Shown one piece after another: positions 12,719 to 25,291 of a DNA stretch of 64,000 nt. The stretch is from positions 8,309,712 to 8,373,711 of the forward strand of contig NC_060911.1 of assembly GCF_014805685.1 (NCBI RefSeq). The letters run 5' to 3'. Position numbers and translations under genes: made by a program. This DNA is from Silurus meridionalis (Eukaryota; Chordata; Actinopteri; Siluriformes; Siluridae). The notes under the pieces are model-generated. The model made no database searches, was not told the DNA's origin, and saw nothing but the letters and a program-made list of their open reading frames with translations. Within the stretch, counting starts at the first letter, position 1; every line of letters starts with the position of its first letter.

Positions 12719-13249
12719 CTCTTTGTTAGGACCTTTCAGTTTGGCGGCACGCACCTTCGGCCATCTTGCCGTTTTTCCGACGCCACCCGGTATATAAGGA
12801 CATTAAGACTTTAGCTCAGAGCCAGAATATTTTATCGGCTTCCTAGACCCTTAGATTATTCTTGCCACACTGACTGTTATGGTTTCTGGTTTCTGATTCT
12901 GTTTCTGTTTCTGTTTCTGATTCTGATTCTGATTCTGATTCTGATCCTTTTCCTGTTCTGCCCTGTCTCCCTTTAACCGGTTTGGACTTTGGTTTTGTTT
13001 TGGTGTTTTTGTTTTTGCTGTGCCTTTGATTTGATTTTCTTCTTTGCTAGCTTTTGGATATTAGACTGTTTGCTGGAATCTGATTTTTGTTGTTTTTTCT
13101 CCTGGCTCTCAGATTTTTGGACTGGTTTTCGGTTTGTATTTCTGCTTTGCCCTTTATTGCTCTTCATTAAAACCTTTTTTTTTTATCATACACCTGCTTG
13201 GATCCTGCATTTGGGTCCTCGCTCACCCAGTCTACTTCCTGACACTCTT
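12719..13249 (+). mobile_element. Solo LTR (Ty3/gypsy-type) with 5-bp target duplication
   Basis: The LTR spans 12724-13244 (521 bp). It begins TGTTAGGA and ends TTCCTGACA, giving short TG...CA inverted ends. The direct repeat CTCTT flanks it exactly (12719-12723 and 13245-13249). Inside are a TATA-like GGTATATAAGG (about 12789), a polymorphic-looking (GATTCT/GTTTCT)n hexamer (12889-12946) and a 3' part ending in CTGCATTTGGGTCCTC, seen in fish gypsy LTRs. There is no gag-pol, tRNA primer site or second LTR, so it is a solo LTR left by recombination. Class assignment rests on the ends and 5-bp duplication. Confidence 0.85.
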
Positions 13250-13459
13250 AATCATTACTCAAAATTAGACTCTACATATGCTGTTTCTCCATCATTGAAC
13301 TTTTAAAGGCTCTGGCATGGAGGAATTGGTGTTGAATCTGTAATGATCTCAGATGCTGAGCTAATTTTAAAGTTGCTCAGAAGCACCTGGTTCCAGAACT
13401 CCAACTGACTTTATAAGACTGTACAATGTACATTACTGTATAAAGTACATTGTTTGTAA

Positions 13460-13732
13460 TGTTTTAATGATTTATAATCACACTCTTGGTGTCACCCAAT
13501 TGAGGGTGAGTTCCACTTTTGTGTCTGGTTCCTCTCAATATTTCCTTCTGATACCATCTAAGGAAGTTTTTCCTTGTCACAGTCACCACAGGCTTGTTCA
13601 TCAGGGATAAATGCACATACATTTGAATATAAGGGAACTTTGTTCTATAATTTACACATTCTGTAAAGCTGCTTTGAATCATCGTACATTGTTAAAAGCA
13701 GAATAGAAACTTACATTGAATTGAGCATTTAA
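13460..13732 (+). mobile_element. LINE 3'-end fragment
   Basis: Sequence GGTGTCACCCAATTGAGGGT, TCTGGTTCCTCTCAATATTT, AGGAAGTTTTTCCTTGTCAC, then TCTGTAAAGCTGCTTTGAAT and TGTTAAAAGC before ACATTGAATTGAG. The same ordered blocks recur at 16.5, 26.5 and 35.8 kb. They form the 3' UTR and tail of an L2-like non-LTR element, 5'-truncated as usual. Confidence 0.75.
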
Positions 13733-14591
13733 CAAATAATACAATAGCTCAGAAAATATATACCTTTGGTTTGTTTTGGTTTGATTTCAGGTTTATCTAT
13801 GAATACTGCATTTGTCGTTAAAAGATCAACCAAAATGAAGGTCAGCAAGCTCTAGGGGAGAAAAACAAACTACTCTGAAGCTGATAAAAGAAGAAAAATG
13901 TAGGTGTACCAACAACCATTCAAGTAAGACGTCAAGAGCAGAACTATAAATCCACTAATCAGCAGGAAGAATCGGAATGCCAAACTGAATATTACAAAGA
14001 AATACACAGATGAGCCACACAAGTCCTAAAACATTTCACTTTATGGCATTTGGCAAATGCCCTTAAGCAAGTCATCAATAATGCTGGATCATTAGGGCAC
14101 AGACTAAGAATACTATCAGTCTAAAACTCTTTAGGAAGAGAAGCAAGATTAACCTTTACCAAAATTATAAAAAGGCCAGAGTCTGGAGAAAGAAAGTATC
14201 TGATTATGATCCAAAACCTGCAAGCTTATCTGTGATCATGTCAGAAATATATAATCAAATACAGGTATCATGTGTTATATAAATGAGTTGACGTTAAGAT
14301 CTGTTTCAATACATTTGTTCATCATAAAATTGTGTGGTCTGCCACCAAAGGTGTAATGTTTTTAGTTTCTGGACATAAAATCAGGAATGTAAAGCTGAAA
14401 TTCGGATCTCTCGTTTCATATACATCTCTGACTTCACCCAAATTGATGTGCCTAAACGTATTTAGAGTATATTTAAATAAACACACTGTTCTAATACTAG
14501 ATAATCCTTAAGCAAGCAGAGAAGAGTCATTATAATGACTTAATGCTGCAGTGTTCCTGTAGAGGTAAAGTCTGATTTCATATGAACACAC

Positions 14592-14593
<2 letters not shown>

Positions 14594-14651
<58 letters not shown>
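14594..14651. repeat. (AC)n microsatellite
   Basis: AC run of about 29 units. Confidence 0.97.
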
Positions 14652-14653
<2 letters not shown>

Positions 14654-14935
14654 TCACATAGGGAAAACAATTTAAATATAAAATTAAAAACTTTATATAA
14701 ACTTTAGATAAAATATTGCACTAAAACTGTTTTGAATCTTTTTGCTGGGTTTTTAATTCATTAAATATCCAGCAGTGTTTACCATTTAAAAGTGTGTACC
14801 ATATGTCTAGAGTCTTTTGCTATTCAATCGTGTTTGATAAACACTCTGGAAAACACTTGTGTTAATTATAAAGAGCATCTGGAAAATGCTGTGTCTTCGA
14901 TTATTTGGAGCCCTCTAAAATGTCCTGGTGTCTAG

Positions 14936-14954
14936 AGTGTGTGTGTGTTTGTGT

Positions 14955-15013
<59 letters not shown>

Positions 15014-15050
15014 TATGTATGTGTGTTTGTGTGTGCATGTGTGCATGTGT
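14936..15050. repeat. (GT)n microsatellite with interruptions
   Basis: GT run, clean up to about 15009 and then interrupted by TATG, TTTG and GCATG variants. Confidence 0.95.
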
Positions 15051-15912
15051 ACATCTCCTCCCTCTCGGCTCACTGAGCACTACCTGCCCCATCTGCTCCC
15101 CACACCTGAGGCTGTCCACCTGACAGCTAATTAATAAGCTGGTTACAAGCAGAGGGGGCAGACATATGCCATTCTAATGGCTTCCTCCTCTTCTGTTCGT
15201 CTTGACCGACCAAACACCCTCACACATGGCACCATCGATGCTACACACCGTGCAGTACACAGAAACACTGAGACAAGAGTCCACACTCCACCAGTCAAGG
15301 GGGAAGCATGTGATGGATTGGCTCTATTAAGAACATATGGCTTTTTAGACGATAGAGAGACGTACAATAGGGACTAATTACAATATCATCGCCGTCATTC
15401 CGGCAGCTTTACAGGTATTTCTTAGGGCTTAATGTAAAGTATAAATCTGTATTAAAAAAAGTTAATAAAATGATATGTATACTGTTTGATCTGCATTCTG
15501 ACATATACAAATATAAAGACAGTTTATCGATTTTTGTAATGAAAAAGGTGATTTTAATTAATTGAAACAGTTAAAAACTTTTAAAAACACAAAACAGAGA
15601 CATAGAGAATAGAAACAGTAAGAGAATTATTTAAAAATGTAGGTTAATCTTTAATTTAGATTGGCAAATGAGTAAAATGTGTTTCTTATATTGTATGTAA
15701 ATAATCAAGTGAGAGACATTTAATAAATAAACAAAATAAAATAAGCATTATCTTTTATTGCAGAGTAGCGTGCTAAAATATAAACAGTATAAACTAATAT
15801 ATACTGCTACAATGCCTTAGTGCTACAATAACCTATGAACAGGTTCACATTCAAGAGTCCAGCAGTGAACAGTTGACTCTTGAATGTGGTTCCCTCTGAA
15901 GGTTTTCTCCTC

Positions 15913-16028
<116 letters not shown>

Positions 16029-16454
16029 CAACCCCCCCGAAGTAGACTAAAGGGTATGGAAGGAGAAATAATGATGCATTGCATTAGTCACAGTCAACTG
16101 CAACTTCCTAAAGGAAAGAATCAGCTGAAAAGCTTTAAACACTGCCTGGACATTATAGCCTCCAAACCAATTAGTGTCACTTCTCCAAAATACACTTATA
16201 TAACTGGTGCTGGTGTACATTCATTCACTGTTTCTACTATTTATTCATTTTCCCAGCTCCTGAAATTCAACGTGGAGAATACACATTAAAAGCGATCAGA
16301 TCATAACTATATATTTTATTATATGAGGTATAAAACATTGATTTGGACTACACACAATTGTACTGGATGTCTTAATATTCTGTAACATTACAATTTCCCT
16401 TCACCGGAAGCCCAAACTTGTTTCAGCATGACAGTATAACTGTGCTTAAACTGA

Positions 16455-16741
16455 GTGGTGTTTTAGAAGAAAAACTCAAGGACGGGTTCTTTTCTGAATC
16501 TGGTTCCACTCAAGGTTTTTTCCTCTTGCCATCTCAGACAGTTTTCTTGCCGCTGACACCACTGGCTTGCTTATTAGAAAAAATCTAAAAGGAGCAAACT
16601 TAAAGCAAACTAGGAGCAAACTTAAAACTTATACATAGAAATATTATAACCTATTTATCTCTGTAAAGCTATGCAAATAATTCTGAATTGAATTGAATTG
16701 AATTGAATTGAATTGAATTGAATTGAATTGAATTGAATTGA
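16455..16741 (+). mobile_element. LINE 3'-end fragment with (AATTG)n tail
   Basis: CTGGTTCCACTCAAGGTTTT, CCATCTCAGACAGTTTTCTT, CACTGGCTTGCTTATTAGA and CTCTGTAAAGCTATGC are in the order of the copy at 13.5 kb. The fragment ends in about 12 units of GAATT/AATTG (16682-16741), the LINE's own tail. A short piece upstream (about 16345-16440) resembles the old Tc1-like repeat. Confidence 0.75.
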
Positions 16742-16791
16742 AAAAAATGCAACTGAATTATTAAACCTATTTCTACACATTGTACTACATG

Positions 16792-17394
16792 TACCGTATA
16801 TTCCGGACTATAAGCCGCTACTTTTTTCCCACTCTTTGAACCCCGCGGCTTAAACAACGAAGCGGCTAATTTATGGATTTTTCCTGGGTTTTTCCCGGTT
16901 TCACAAACTTCAAGCCAAACTCTCGAGAGAAATTGTTGTGAAAGGAAGGAGGAAGACAGTGAACAATGACTTTCTTGGTAGGCTACTGTTTAGATACAAG
17001 CCGTTGTAACGCGTTGAGTCTGGGTGAAGGGAGCGCTCGCTAACTCCAGTTGCAACAGAAATCATATAAGCACAGACAGGTTTCCAAAACTCGTGCTTTT
17101 TTATTTTTCTTGGCAACAGCGTTACGGGTTAGTCAAAGAAACTTAGAAATGAGCATCAGAAAATAATAAGGACATATTCCTTGGTCTTGCACACATGCAG
17201 TAATAGCGGAAAAATGCGGCGGCAGGCTATTCCCAAAATACCGCTATGCTCTTAAAGGAGCCACAACATATTTCACCTGTTACTCTGTGTAACAGACACT
17301 CTCTTTCATTAAAGCCGGTGTAAAATTCATTAGTTTCAGTGTAGACACCTGCGGCTTATATATGGGTGCGCTTAATAGTTTGGAAATTACGGTA
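16792..17394 (+). mobile_element. pogo-derived non-autonomous element, copy 1
   Basis: The ends are TACCGTATATTCCGGACTAT and, inverted, GGAAATTACGGTA, with the TA target typical of the pogo/Tc1 superfamily. The body shares long blocks with copies 2 (44056-44820) and 3 (54721-55328). A deletion between CAAGCCAAA and CTCTCGAGAG removes the transposase-like part present in the others except for a frame reading SREIVVKGRRKTVNND. No functional transposase. The reverse-strand open frame at 16910-17116 is a shadow shared with copy 2. Confidence 0.7.
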
Positions 17395-18042
17395 GTTTCA
17401 AACTTGATATTTTCTTTTACTAGTAGAATTAAAAAAATAAAGCTTGAAATGTGTTACAGTATCAAACACTGGTTGAACAATCTTATATTTGATTTATAAT
17501 GATAATGATGAAACATTTCTGCATATTTCGGATATTTTCATATGCTAAGAGCATTTGCAGTTGATTTTCCTAACAAACTACTAGTTGTAGGTAAACTGTA
17601 GACCACCTTTACATTTTGTACACCTACTTCTTAGCTATTGAAATTAAAAATAATATTCCCTCAGCAAAATCTGTGGACTTAAATGCAGATGTAAACTATT
17701 TGAAAGAGCATTTTTTTTTTTTTAATTATGGAAACTGAATTGTATTTTAAATCCATTCAGTTCGGACACATACATTATTATTACTTTTAAAATTTAAGCG
17801 ATATTTAAAATATACATGTTTGGCACATTACATCTAATCTATTCATCATTAGTTTACAGTAAATGTAAACTGTACATTGTTGTTTTCTCTAAACAGACAG
17901 TTTTAAGAAGGACCTCCAGTATTTCATTGCAATGTTTACTGTAGAAAAGCTATTATGCAGTTATTATCCTAAACCCTGTGGAGTGAAATCAGTCGTTTCT
18001 CATTTGAGTAAATCCAGCTGATCAGTTTTTTTCTCTTTCCCC

Positions 18043-18044
<2 letters not shown>

Positions 18045-18093
<49 letters not shown>
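18045..18093. repeat. (AC)n microsatellite
   Basis: AC run of about 24 units. Confidence 0.97.
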
Positions 18094-18097
<4 letters not shown>

Positions 18098-18956
18098 GCA
18101 AGATTACATTTATAATCTTAAAGCTACAGCCAGCTATTAATGCTAAATTAAAGATGTCAGACATCTCCTGATAGAATAAACCCATATCTGTATTCTGGTT
18201 ATATGTTTGCAGGTGTTCATTGGGAATTTAGGGAATGCACTGGAGCTATTTTATGTGATAAACCTCATTTGGTTTACACTTTAAAGCATAACTGCTTGCC
18301 TTTCGTGTTTGTTGCTGCTCTTCCTGGGTTTACAGGCATCTTCTGAGCTGTCTCTCAGCTCAGCATTGAATACTCAAGCCTGAACATTTCTGCTTAATCT
18401 AATGTTAATTATTGATGACTTATCGAGACAGGCTTTTAAAACTGCCCCTTGGGGAGGTCTGCCGGCTATGGTGTGGGCTATTTAATGAGCGTCTCGGACC
18501 GGCTAAAAGGAGCCAACGTAAAAATGGAATTGCTCTATATAATGCTAAATCTGCTCTGCAAGTTGAGATGTACGCAGGCAAAATTATGATAGCTATGGTA
18601 ATAAGAGAGAATAAACTGGGTATAGTGAGATTCCATATATCAGCGTCCTTGTCACATAACTTAAGTGCCCAAAGCTAGCAGGGGAGTGAGAGAAAGAGAG
18701 AAAGAGTAAAAGAGAAAGAGAAAGAGTGTGTTATAGAGGGTGGCGGTGGGGTCTGATTATACATTTTAAATCGTAGGAAAACAGAAAAATTATGTTTGTG
18801 CCATGGTTTAGTCATTATGTGCACCCATGGTGTGCACATTATTAGCATGTGAAACTCCCATAATTAAGAGTGTGTGGAATGGTCTGGAATCCTAATTCAG
18901 ATCTTGCTTTGCAGGTGTTCATTGCATATTCAGGGAATGCAATGAATTACAGAGTG

Positions 18957-18959
<3 letters not shown>

Positions 18960-19042
<83 letters not shown>
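18960..19042. repeat. (GA)n microsatellite
   Basis: GA run of about 41 units, followed by GGGA-rich degenerate sequence to about 19090. Confidence 0.97.
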
Positions 19043-19043
<1 letters not shown>

Positions 19044-19130
19044 AAGATAGGAAGGGAGGGAGGACGGAAGGGAGGGAGGGAGAGAGAAGGGTTTAACTTC
19101 TAGCTGACTATGGCATTTACATTGGTAGTA

Positions 19131-19192
19131 GGATGGATGGATGGATGGGTGGATGGATGGATAGATGGATGGATTTATTCATAGATGGATGA
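19131..19192. repeat. (GGAT)n tetranucleotide repeat, imperfect
   Basis: About 12 GGAT units with a GGGT and a AGAT variant. Confidence 0.9.
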
Positions 19193-19369
19193 TGCCTCTC
19201 AGGATTTTATTCAACCGGAAAAAATTATTGATATACTGACTAAATAACTGATAATAACTGAAATAATACAATAGTGATATTTTCATTTCCTTACACAATA
19301 ATCATGGCATTGTAGTTTAAAATCTTACTGCAATATTATACAAATCTACAAAGAAGTTCCTGTTTAATT

Positions 19370-19625
19370 GTACTTGTCCCCAAGATATGTACATTATATG
19401 GGCGGATGCATTGAAACACCTTACTTTTTCCAGCTATATGTGGTTCTTCCTTAAGATCTTGCCACAAAGCTGGAGGTACACAATTGCATAGGATGTCTTT
19501 GGATACAATAGCATTACTTTTTCCCTCCTTCACTCAAACTAAGTGACCCAAACCTGCACCAGGATGAAAATGCCCCTGTGCACAAAGCCAGTTTCATGAA
19601 GATATGATTTACATGGATAGGAAAG
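19370..19625 (-). mobile_element. Old Tc1-like repeat fragment
   Basis: AGCTATATGTGGTTCTTCC, ACAATTGCATAGGATGTCTT and ATGCCCCTGTGCACAAAGCC are the reverse complements of blocks seen at 4.5-4.75 kb and 33.8-33.95 kb. One end and part of the middle of the repeat remain. It has no coding capacity. Confidence 0.55.
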
Positions 19626-20379
19626 TATTTTATTCTGTAGCTTTTGCAAGTAGTTTAATTAATATGGCTGTCACTCTGTACCACAAAATAGATGGGATTT
19701 CTTTTTTTTATATTTTGCATGGTTAATATTGTGCCATCATACTCTATATATCATTATTAGACCTCAGTAATGACAGCCTAGCACAGGATCTGGATGCTCC
19801 ACTGATTTAATTGAAGGTTGTTGTCTCCAGAAGTAGCTATCCAGCAGAACTCTAGAATTTAACTAATTAGGTTTCCCTCTTTGTTAAGAAGCACAGTTGA
19901 TTAGTGAATTGAAGCAGCAGTGAATTCTTCTATATATACACACACCATGAGGCACATTGGGGGCAAGGGCCATATGTTTTACTTGCTGTTTCGGTAGCAG
20001 TTTTTGTTACGGGGTCGGGTTAGTCCAACGTCCATTCTCTTCCTTTCGCAGCCACGCTTGGGAAAGTCCATGGTGGTGTACTTTATCCCTCTTCCCACAA
20101 CCAAGCAACCATGTGGGGGTTACAGGCCTTAAACCCACAACATCAGCAATAAATATATATTTAAATGTATGTTGTCTGAACATTTTTTTTTTTATGTAAA
20201 AAACTGAAAATTTTGCAAACCCTTAAAAAGTAGTACAAATGCATCCCACTTCTCTCTCTATACTATATATTATATATATATATATATATATAGACAACAA
20301 ACAATAATTTTAATTAATACACTATCTATCTGTCTGTCTGTCTGTCTGTCCGTCCGTCCGTCCCTCCGTCCGTCCATTC

Positions 20380-20469
<90 letters not shown>

Positions 20470-22907
20470 TGAGAGAACATGAGCTGAGTAAAGATGTTTA
20501 GTTTTAGTTTGGATTTACACAGTACAACTTCCTTATATATATAACAAAACATAATCTCACTCCTGCATGTTCTTTAGACCAGAAAAATTCATATGTTCCT
20601 CTCGAGTGATCCTCTCTAGTTCTCTCTGCTGTTTCTGCTTATTCTGTTGCTTAAATTGGAAAACTCCGATACAACCTGTACTCTATGCCAAAGAGATACT
20701 GACCTTTATGCACCCGAAGGCAAAGACCAGACCATAATTTCCTAATCTCTCTGCTCAAGCGTTATCGGAATGCTGTGGGCTTGAAGCAAGGTTACTGGTG
20801 TACTTTTAAAGGATTAATTTGAAAGTATGTGTTTGTGCTCATTATCGCTTCTGTAGTACTTTACATGAACTTGTACAGCACATGATCTAAGCAATCTAAG
20901 GACAATCATGTGGTTAAATATAAAACTATATGTTGATTTTACATTTATGGGAAGTATCCAGTGGAAGACCTTACTTCAGTAATATTTCTGCCACAGGAAA
21001 ATTTGTGGTAATAGTAACAATGTGACAAGATATCATAACGCACCACCCTAGTAGATTTTTTCCATGCTAGCATGTGCTGTTTCCATGATTTAAATCACCA
21101 GTAATTTAGATTAAGTTGAAGATACATGTACATTTGGTGGCACTTATATAAATTTCATATTTTCCATCTGCATTTCATCTCCTATAAGCTGACAGCCTTT
21201 TTGGTGTAACACAATGTGGCTATTCATAATTTAAGTAAGAGCGTTCCTCTTTATTATTATCATTATTTTTAAGCTATAATTTTAATGGAGATGGGGGACT
21301 TGGTCACATTTAAAGCATTTGATTATAGCATACAATCACTATTTCTAGTTTTATAAATTGCACCTTTTTGCCTCACGTTGATTAGACACTGCATTTTGCC
21401 AAGAAATTTTGCTTATTTGTTCATTTAAAGCACTCAATCATCTATAGTCTGTTTGTATAAAATGTAAAATTGCCTATGGGAAAACTAAAGCACAAAAGAG
21501 ATGCATGTGATTGTAAAGGCAGGTAATGGATACAAAATACCAGTAGCACAATCATAGTCGATAAAAAAAAGACAAAGAAGCCCCAAAAGATGCATTCTGG
21601 GTATCATCATGATTTAAAATAAATGTTAAACGATGAAGCAACACACTCAATGCAAACTTCATCAACTGTCACTGGAACCACATTTGGGATTTTTGGCCAT
21701 TCTGATCCTAAAATCGTTTTGTAATGTCAAAATACACAGAAAATCTATATTCAGGAGTAGCCTGAAATAAGTACATTATTGAGAAGGAGAACATATTCTT
21801 ACCCTGTTCTGAAAGGGAAGTTTGGTCTATCCTGCAATTTGTCCCTTTCTAGGAAATTACATTCGGAAACCTATTGAAGGCCAACCGTTCTGACACCACA
21901 GATCGATACAAAACCAATTCAGGTTAGTTTTGTTCACACTCCTTACTTCAGATCTTGTCACCAGCTGGGGACATGTCTGTGCAAGTCCTAACTCGACATT
22001 GCATGGTGGGAACGTAGTGTTCCTGCTTTATTGTACATTCGACCGAATAATGATAGGAAAGCATTGTGTATTGTTGACCTTTGGCAATTCTTAGCTCCAC
22101 AAGCAAATGTGGATTTACTTTATATTTGAGCTATCTATCTACAAAAGATAAGCATAAGAACAGAAACAAGCTCATGGAAAAAGTTTTAACTTTAAAGTGT
22201 ACTGTGGTATATTTTTACTGATCCCCATCCCCCCCCCATTATCTCTATTATCCTATTTTCTATCTGTGTAAGCAGTGGCTTTGTGTATGTGTCTGCCTTT
22301 TTCTTCACCTTGAGGAAAGACAGAGGAGATACTTGCACACTATGTTTGTACACCAGCTTACACATAGTTTAACACTGGAATATATATATATTATTATAAA
22401 ATGTAAGGTTCAAGGGCTATTTATGAAATTAGGCTAAATAAGTAATTAATTATTATATATTAATATTATATATTAACTGTCTTTTGTATGTGTATGTAAA
22501 ATGCTACTAGTTATACAGTATATAGCTAAGATGCCCTTCAATACATCAGCCTGGGAGTATCTAACTGCAAGTACAGATGGTGGTGGTAGCATGGGCATGG
22601 TTTTCAATCTCAGATGTTCAAAATAGGACCATTTGATGTTTTCTTTTTATACAGAATTCGCTTGTTTTCTACATTTACAGGTTATGAGATTGTGCTACGA
22701 GAAGATCTTCCTGTGTTTATGGTGATAGTTTAGAGACAGAAAATAACATTAATTAGCAGTAACAGTTTTTAATTAAGAAGGAAAATAGATTATTCACAAG
22801 ATATTATACACAACTGTGGCCTCGTTGGAACACGCATTTTTTTTTTTCAGGTCTAGCAGACTGTCACTTCTAAACTTGGTCTAGTCTGAGGATTACACTT
22901 GCTATAT

Positions 22908-22909
<2 letters not shown>
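19626..22909. other. AT-rich noncoding DNA, nothing recognised
   Basis: Aside from short (TA)n at 20272-20292 and the TCTG/TCTA tract at 20324-20469, no repeat family, RNA gene or exon-like frame is recognised. Confidence 0.5.
20324..20469. repeat. (TCTG)-(TCCG)-(TCTA)n compound tract
   Basis: TCTG units, then CGTC/CCTC variants, then about 18 TCTA units. This is the reverse-complement form of the GATA/GACA tract at 15.9 kb. Confidence 0.97.

Positions 22910-22910
<1 letters not shown>

Positions 22911-22944
<34 letters not shown>
22911..22944. repeat. (GA)n microsatellite
   Basis: GA run of about 17 units. Confidence 0.95.
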
Positions 22945-22948
<4 letters not shown>

Positions 22949-24553
22949 CTGAATAGTCATATACACATAATTATTAATTAATAATCACAATGGAATTTTT
23001 AAAAAGGCACAAACATCTTAAAACAATATCGTTTTTTATTCTATTTAAATTTCAGTCATATGTTATGAATGTAAAATCTTACAAAGTACTCCTACACACA
23101 TCCATGCATATGCACGCATGCCGACTATCTTGTGTCCTCCTGAGATCTTTTGCCAGTTGGGAGGTGCTCCTTGCTTACCTCTCTGAACTTAGCCTCTGAC
23201 TCCTGATTGTTTGCAGAAAAACCTTGATGCATTCCAGCTGTTTTTGCTAATGTCACTAGACATCTTTTTCATATTGTGATGGCTCTGGATTTTTAACAGA
23301 TCAGCGAAAAACAGCAGTTATCTGATCAATGTCATAATTCGATAGGGCTTGCTTCTTTCTTCATTGGGCTGATTTATTTATTTATCTGTTCATTTTAAGC
23401 AGATTTATCTAACCCCATATGGCTGGCTTTGTTGCATTGTTCTTGGCAGACGTAATGCTGCATTATCTGTTCATATTTAATGTCGCACTTGTACTTTGCA
23501 GCAAAGACCCAGTAATGCCAGTAATAAATATGAGGTTCTCTTAGTCAAAAGAAAATGAGCTACACACACACACGCACGCACGCACAGACCAAGCATACAA
23601 AATCGTGAATTATGAACTAACAGAATTCTCGCCAGTGAAATAATATGTAAATCCTTTTGTCCTCAAATCCATGAGAAATCAGATGGGAGCCGGCGAGAAG
23701 CAAATCTGTCAGTCTCTGATCCATGGGTTTAGCCTAAAGATGAAAGAAAGAGATGAACAAAAAGAAAAAGGGCTGTGGGAAAATTCCCTAGTATATCTGC
23801 GACTGTAATGTCTCCTAACCCTTTACTAGAGAGTAACATGCTACAATTGTTACTCATTCATAACATGTATAATATTCACGTTCTCTTCCTTCCATACCCT
23901 GTACAGCAAAGGTAATAACTTATGCAGAATGTATTCTCAATCACTGAGTTCATTATTCATAACTGTTTTTGCGATATGTATTTTTTAAAATTGTAACAAA
24001 GAACTCTTTGGTAATAGGTTGTAATAAATTGGATCTTAGTGCTAATTAACTTGCTCGTGTTTGCTAATTAGCGAGCAGAATAAAGGTATTAATTGAGGTC
24101 GTGTCAGCGCTGCAGATGGAGCACTTGTAGTAATTCTTAAGAAATATTAAAATCATGACCTTAATGCTTGCATATAGTCTGTAAACAGAGCAATTTTTTG
24201 CTGAGTTGAAGAAGAGACTGAAAAGATCACAGTGCCTTATGGGCAAATTCTGATACATACAGTACTGGTCTACAGTACACTGATGACTCAATATCTCCTG
24301 CCTCGAAGCAGTCTTCTAACAACCTTCACTTCAGCTATTAAATTATTGGAACAGTTCTTAAGACAGAGACTAGGATCCCTCCGAGGAGAAACTGTGTTGC
24401 GGAAGTGGATGGGTATTAGAGCAGGGCCAAGGTGATGCTGTATCTATAGTGCATCTGCTCTGTGTAAAGAATATCAATCATACTTTCACTCTCAATGCGT
24501 TTTAGGTCTTTCAGTTTATTTACCGGTGTCTAATCCTTGATCGTTATTCTCAC
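22945..24553. promoter_or_regulatory. High-complexity region, candidate regulatory DNA
   Basis: Repeat-poor sequence, best at about 23330-23560 and 23990-24170. The second part contains the perfect palindrome GCTAATTAGC at 24063-24072, identical to the one at 5648. Conservation cannot be tested here. No exon boundaries or long frames are seen. Confidence 0.25.
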
Positions 24554-24951
24554 ATGTGTCTCGTAATTAGGCTAGTGTTAATTCTCATCTGTGATATGGT
24601 TTGCTCATTAGGGACTGAAATAAATCTACATCCAGATCTCTGGGTACCTATGATATCAGAACCACTTAAACTACCTTCTGTTTTGTTTTGCATTGCGTCC
24701 ATGAAGCCATCCTGTAGACATTGTGAAGAAATTGAGTGCAAAGACGTGCAGAATGGGCAAAATATAAAAATAATATGTATAATAATAACTTTTCTATTTT
24801 TATTTATCATAGACGTTTTGACCTGGCGGATCAGGGTGTGTGTTGGCGGAGGGTTATGGGTCAGGGAGGTCCTACAAAACTGGCTGGTCTGTATGAGTGA
24901 AATGTCTTACTTTAAACAAAACACAATCATGAAAGAGTTAACTATTATCCC

Positions 24952-24988
<37 letters not shown>

Positions 24989-25291
24989 CACGTCCTCTGT
25001 CCTGACCCACTAAAGAACGTTAGAAATAACCTACAGTACGCATCGACTATTCTTCCTTTACGACCTTTAACTAAATGTCATAACATAGCTGAGTTATTGA
25101 TATTTTGCTGCATTTCTCCTTCAAACATCCTTCCACTTCTGCTAGTTCATCAATCTGAGTATGATCTAGAAATCAGGTGGGTTTGTCATGTCAACTTCAT
25201 CAATTATGAATGCTGCATTATTTTTTTAAACTTCGAACCCTTGGGAAAATCAGTGCACGTATTTTTTTTATATTGTACTACAAAGCTGTGA
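24554..25291 (+). CDS. Unexplained 245-codon open frame, possibly spurious
   Basis: This is the longest open frame in the window that is not mostly simple repeat. The predicted 245-residue product has a hydrophobic start, a strongly hydrophobic stretch around residues 74-87 (IICIIITFLFLFII) that could span a membrane, and a THTH stretch encoded by the (CA)n at 24954-24986. I recognise no domain. A run this long without stops is unlikely in such AT-rich DNA, but the hydrophobic composition is what AT-rich noncoding sequence tends to give. An antisense frame covers 24550-24810. No Kozak context or splice sites support it, so it could well be noncoding. Confidence 0.15.
24954..24986. repeat. (CA)n microsatellite
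   Basis: CA run of about 16 units. Confidence 0.95.

Larger units (their letters stand above)
13733..15912. other. Noncoding region with CA/GT tracts
   Basis: Contains (AC)n 14594-14651, (GT)n 14936-15050 and, at about 14035-14070, a short reversed SINE/L2 tail (TTTATGGCATTTGGCAAATG). From 15055 to 15430 there is more GC-rich, high-complexity sequence with CAGCTAATTAATAAGCTG (15125-15142), a possible regulatory block. No gene recognised. Confidence 0.5.
17395..19129. other. Noncoding region, with candidate regulatory block
   Basis: AT-rich sequence with (AC)n at 18045-18093 and (GA)n at 18960-19042. The part from 18395 to 18680 has high complexity and an 88-codon plus-strand frame (18412-18678) without a recognised domain. 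It is more likely a conserved noncoding block than an exon, since no clear splice sites bound it. Confidence 0.4.

Noticed and set aside
16910..17116. Reverse-strand frame shared with 44201-44500 (MPRKIKK start)
   Set aside because: The similarity follows from the shared pogo-derived repeat. The plus strand carries the recognisable transposase remnant, so this is a shadow frame.
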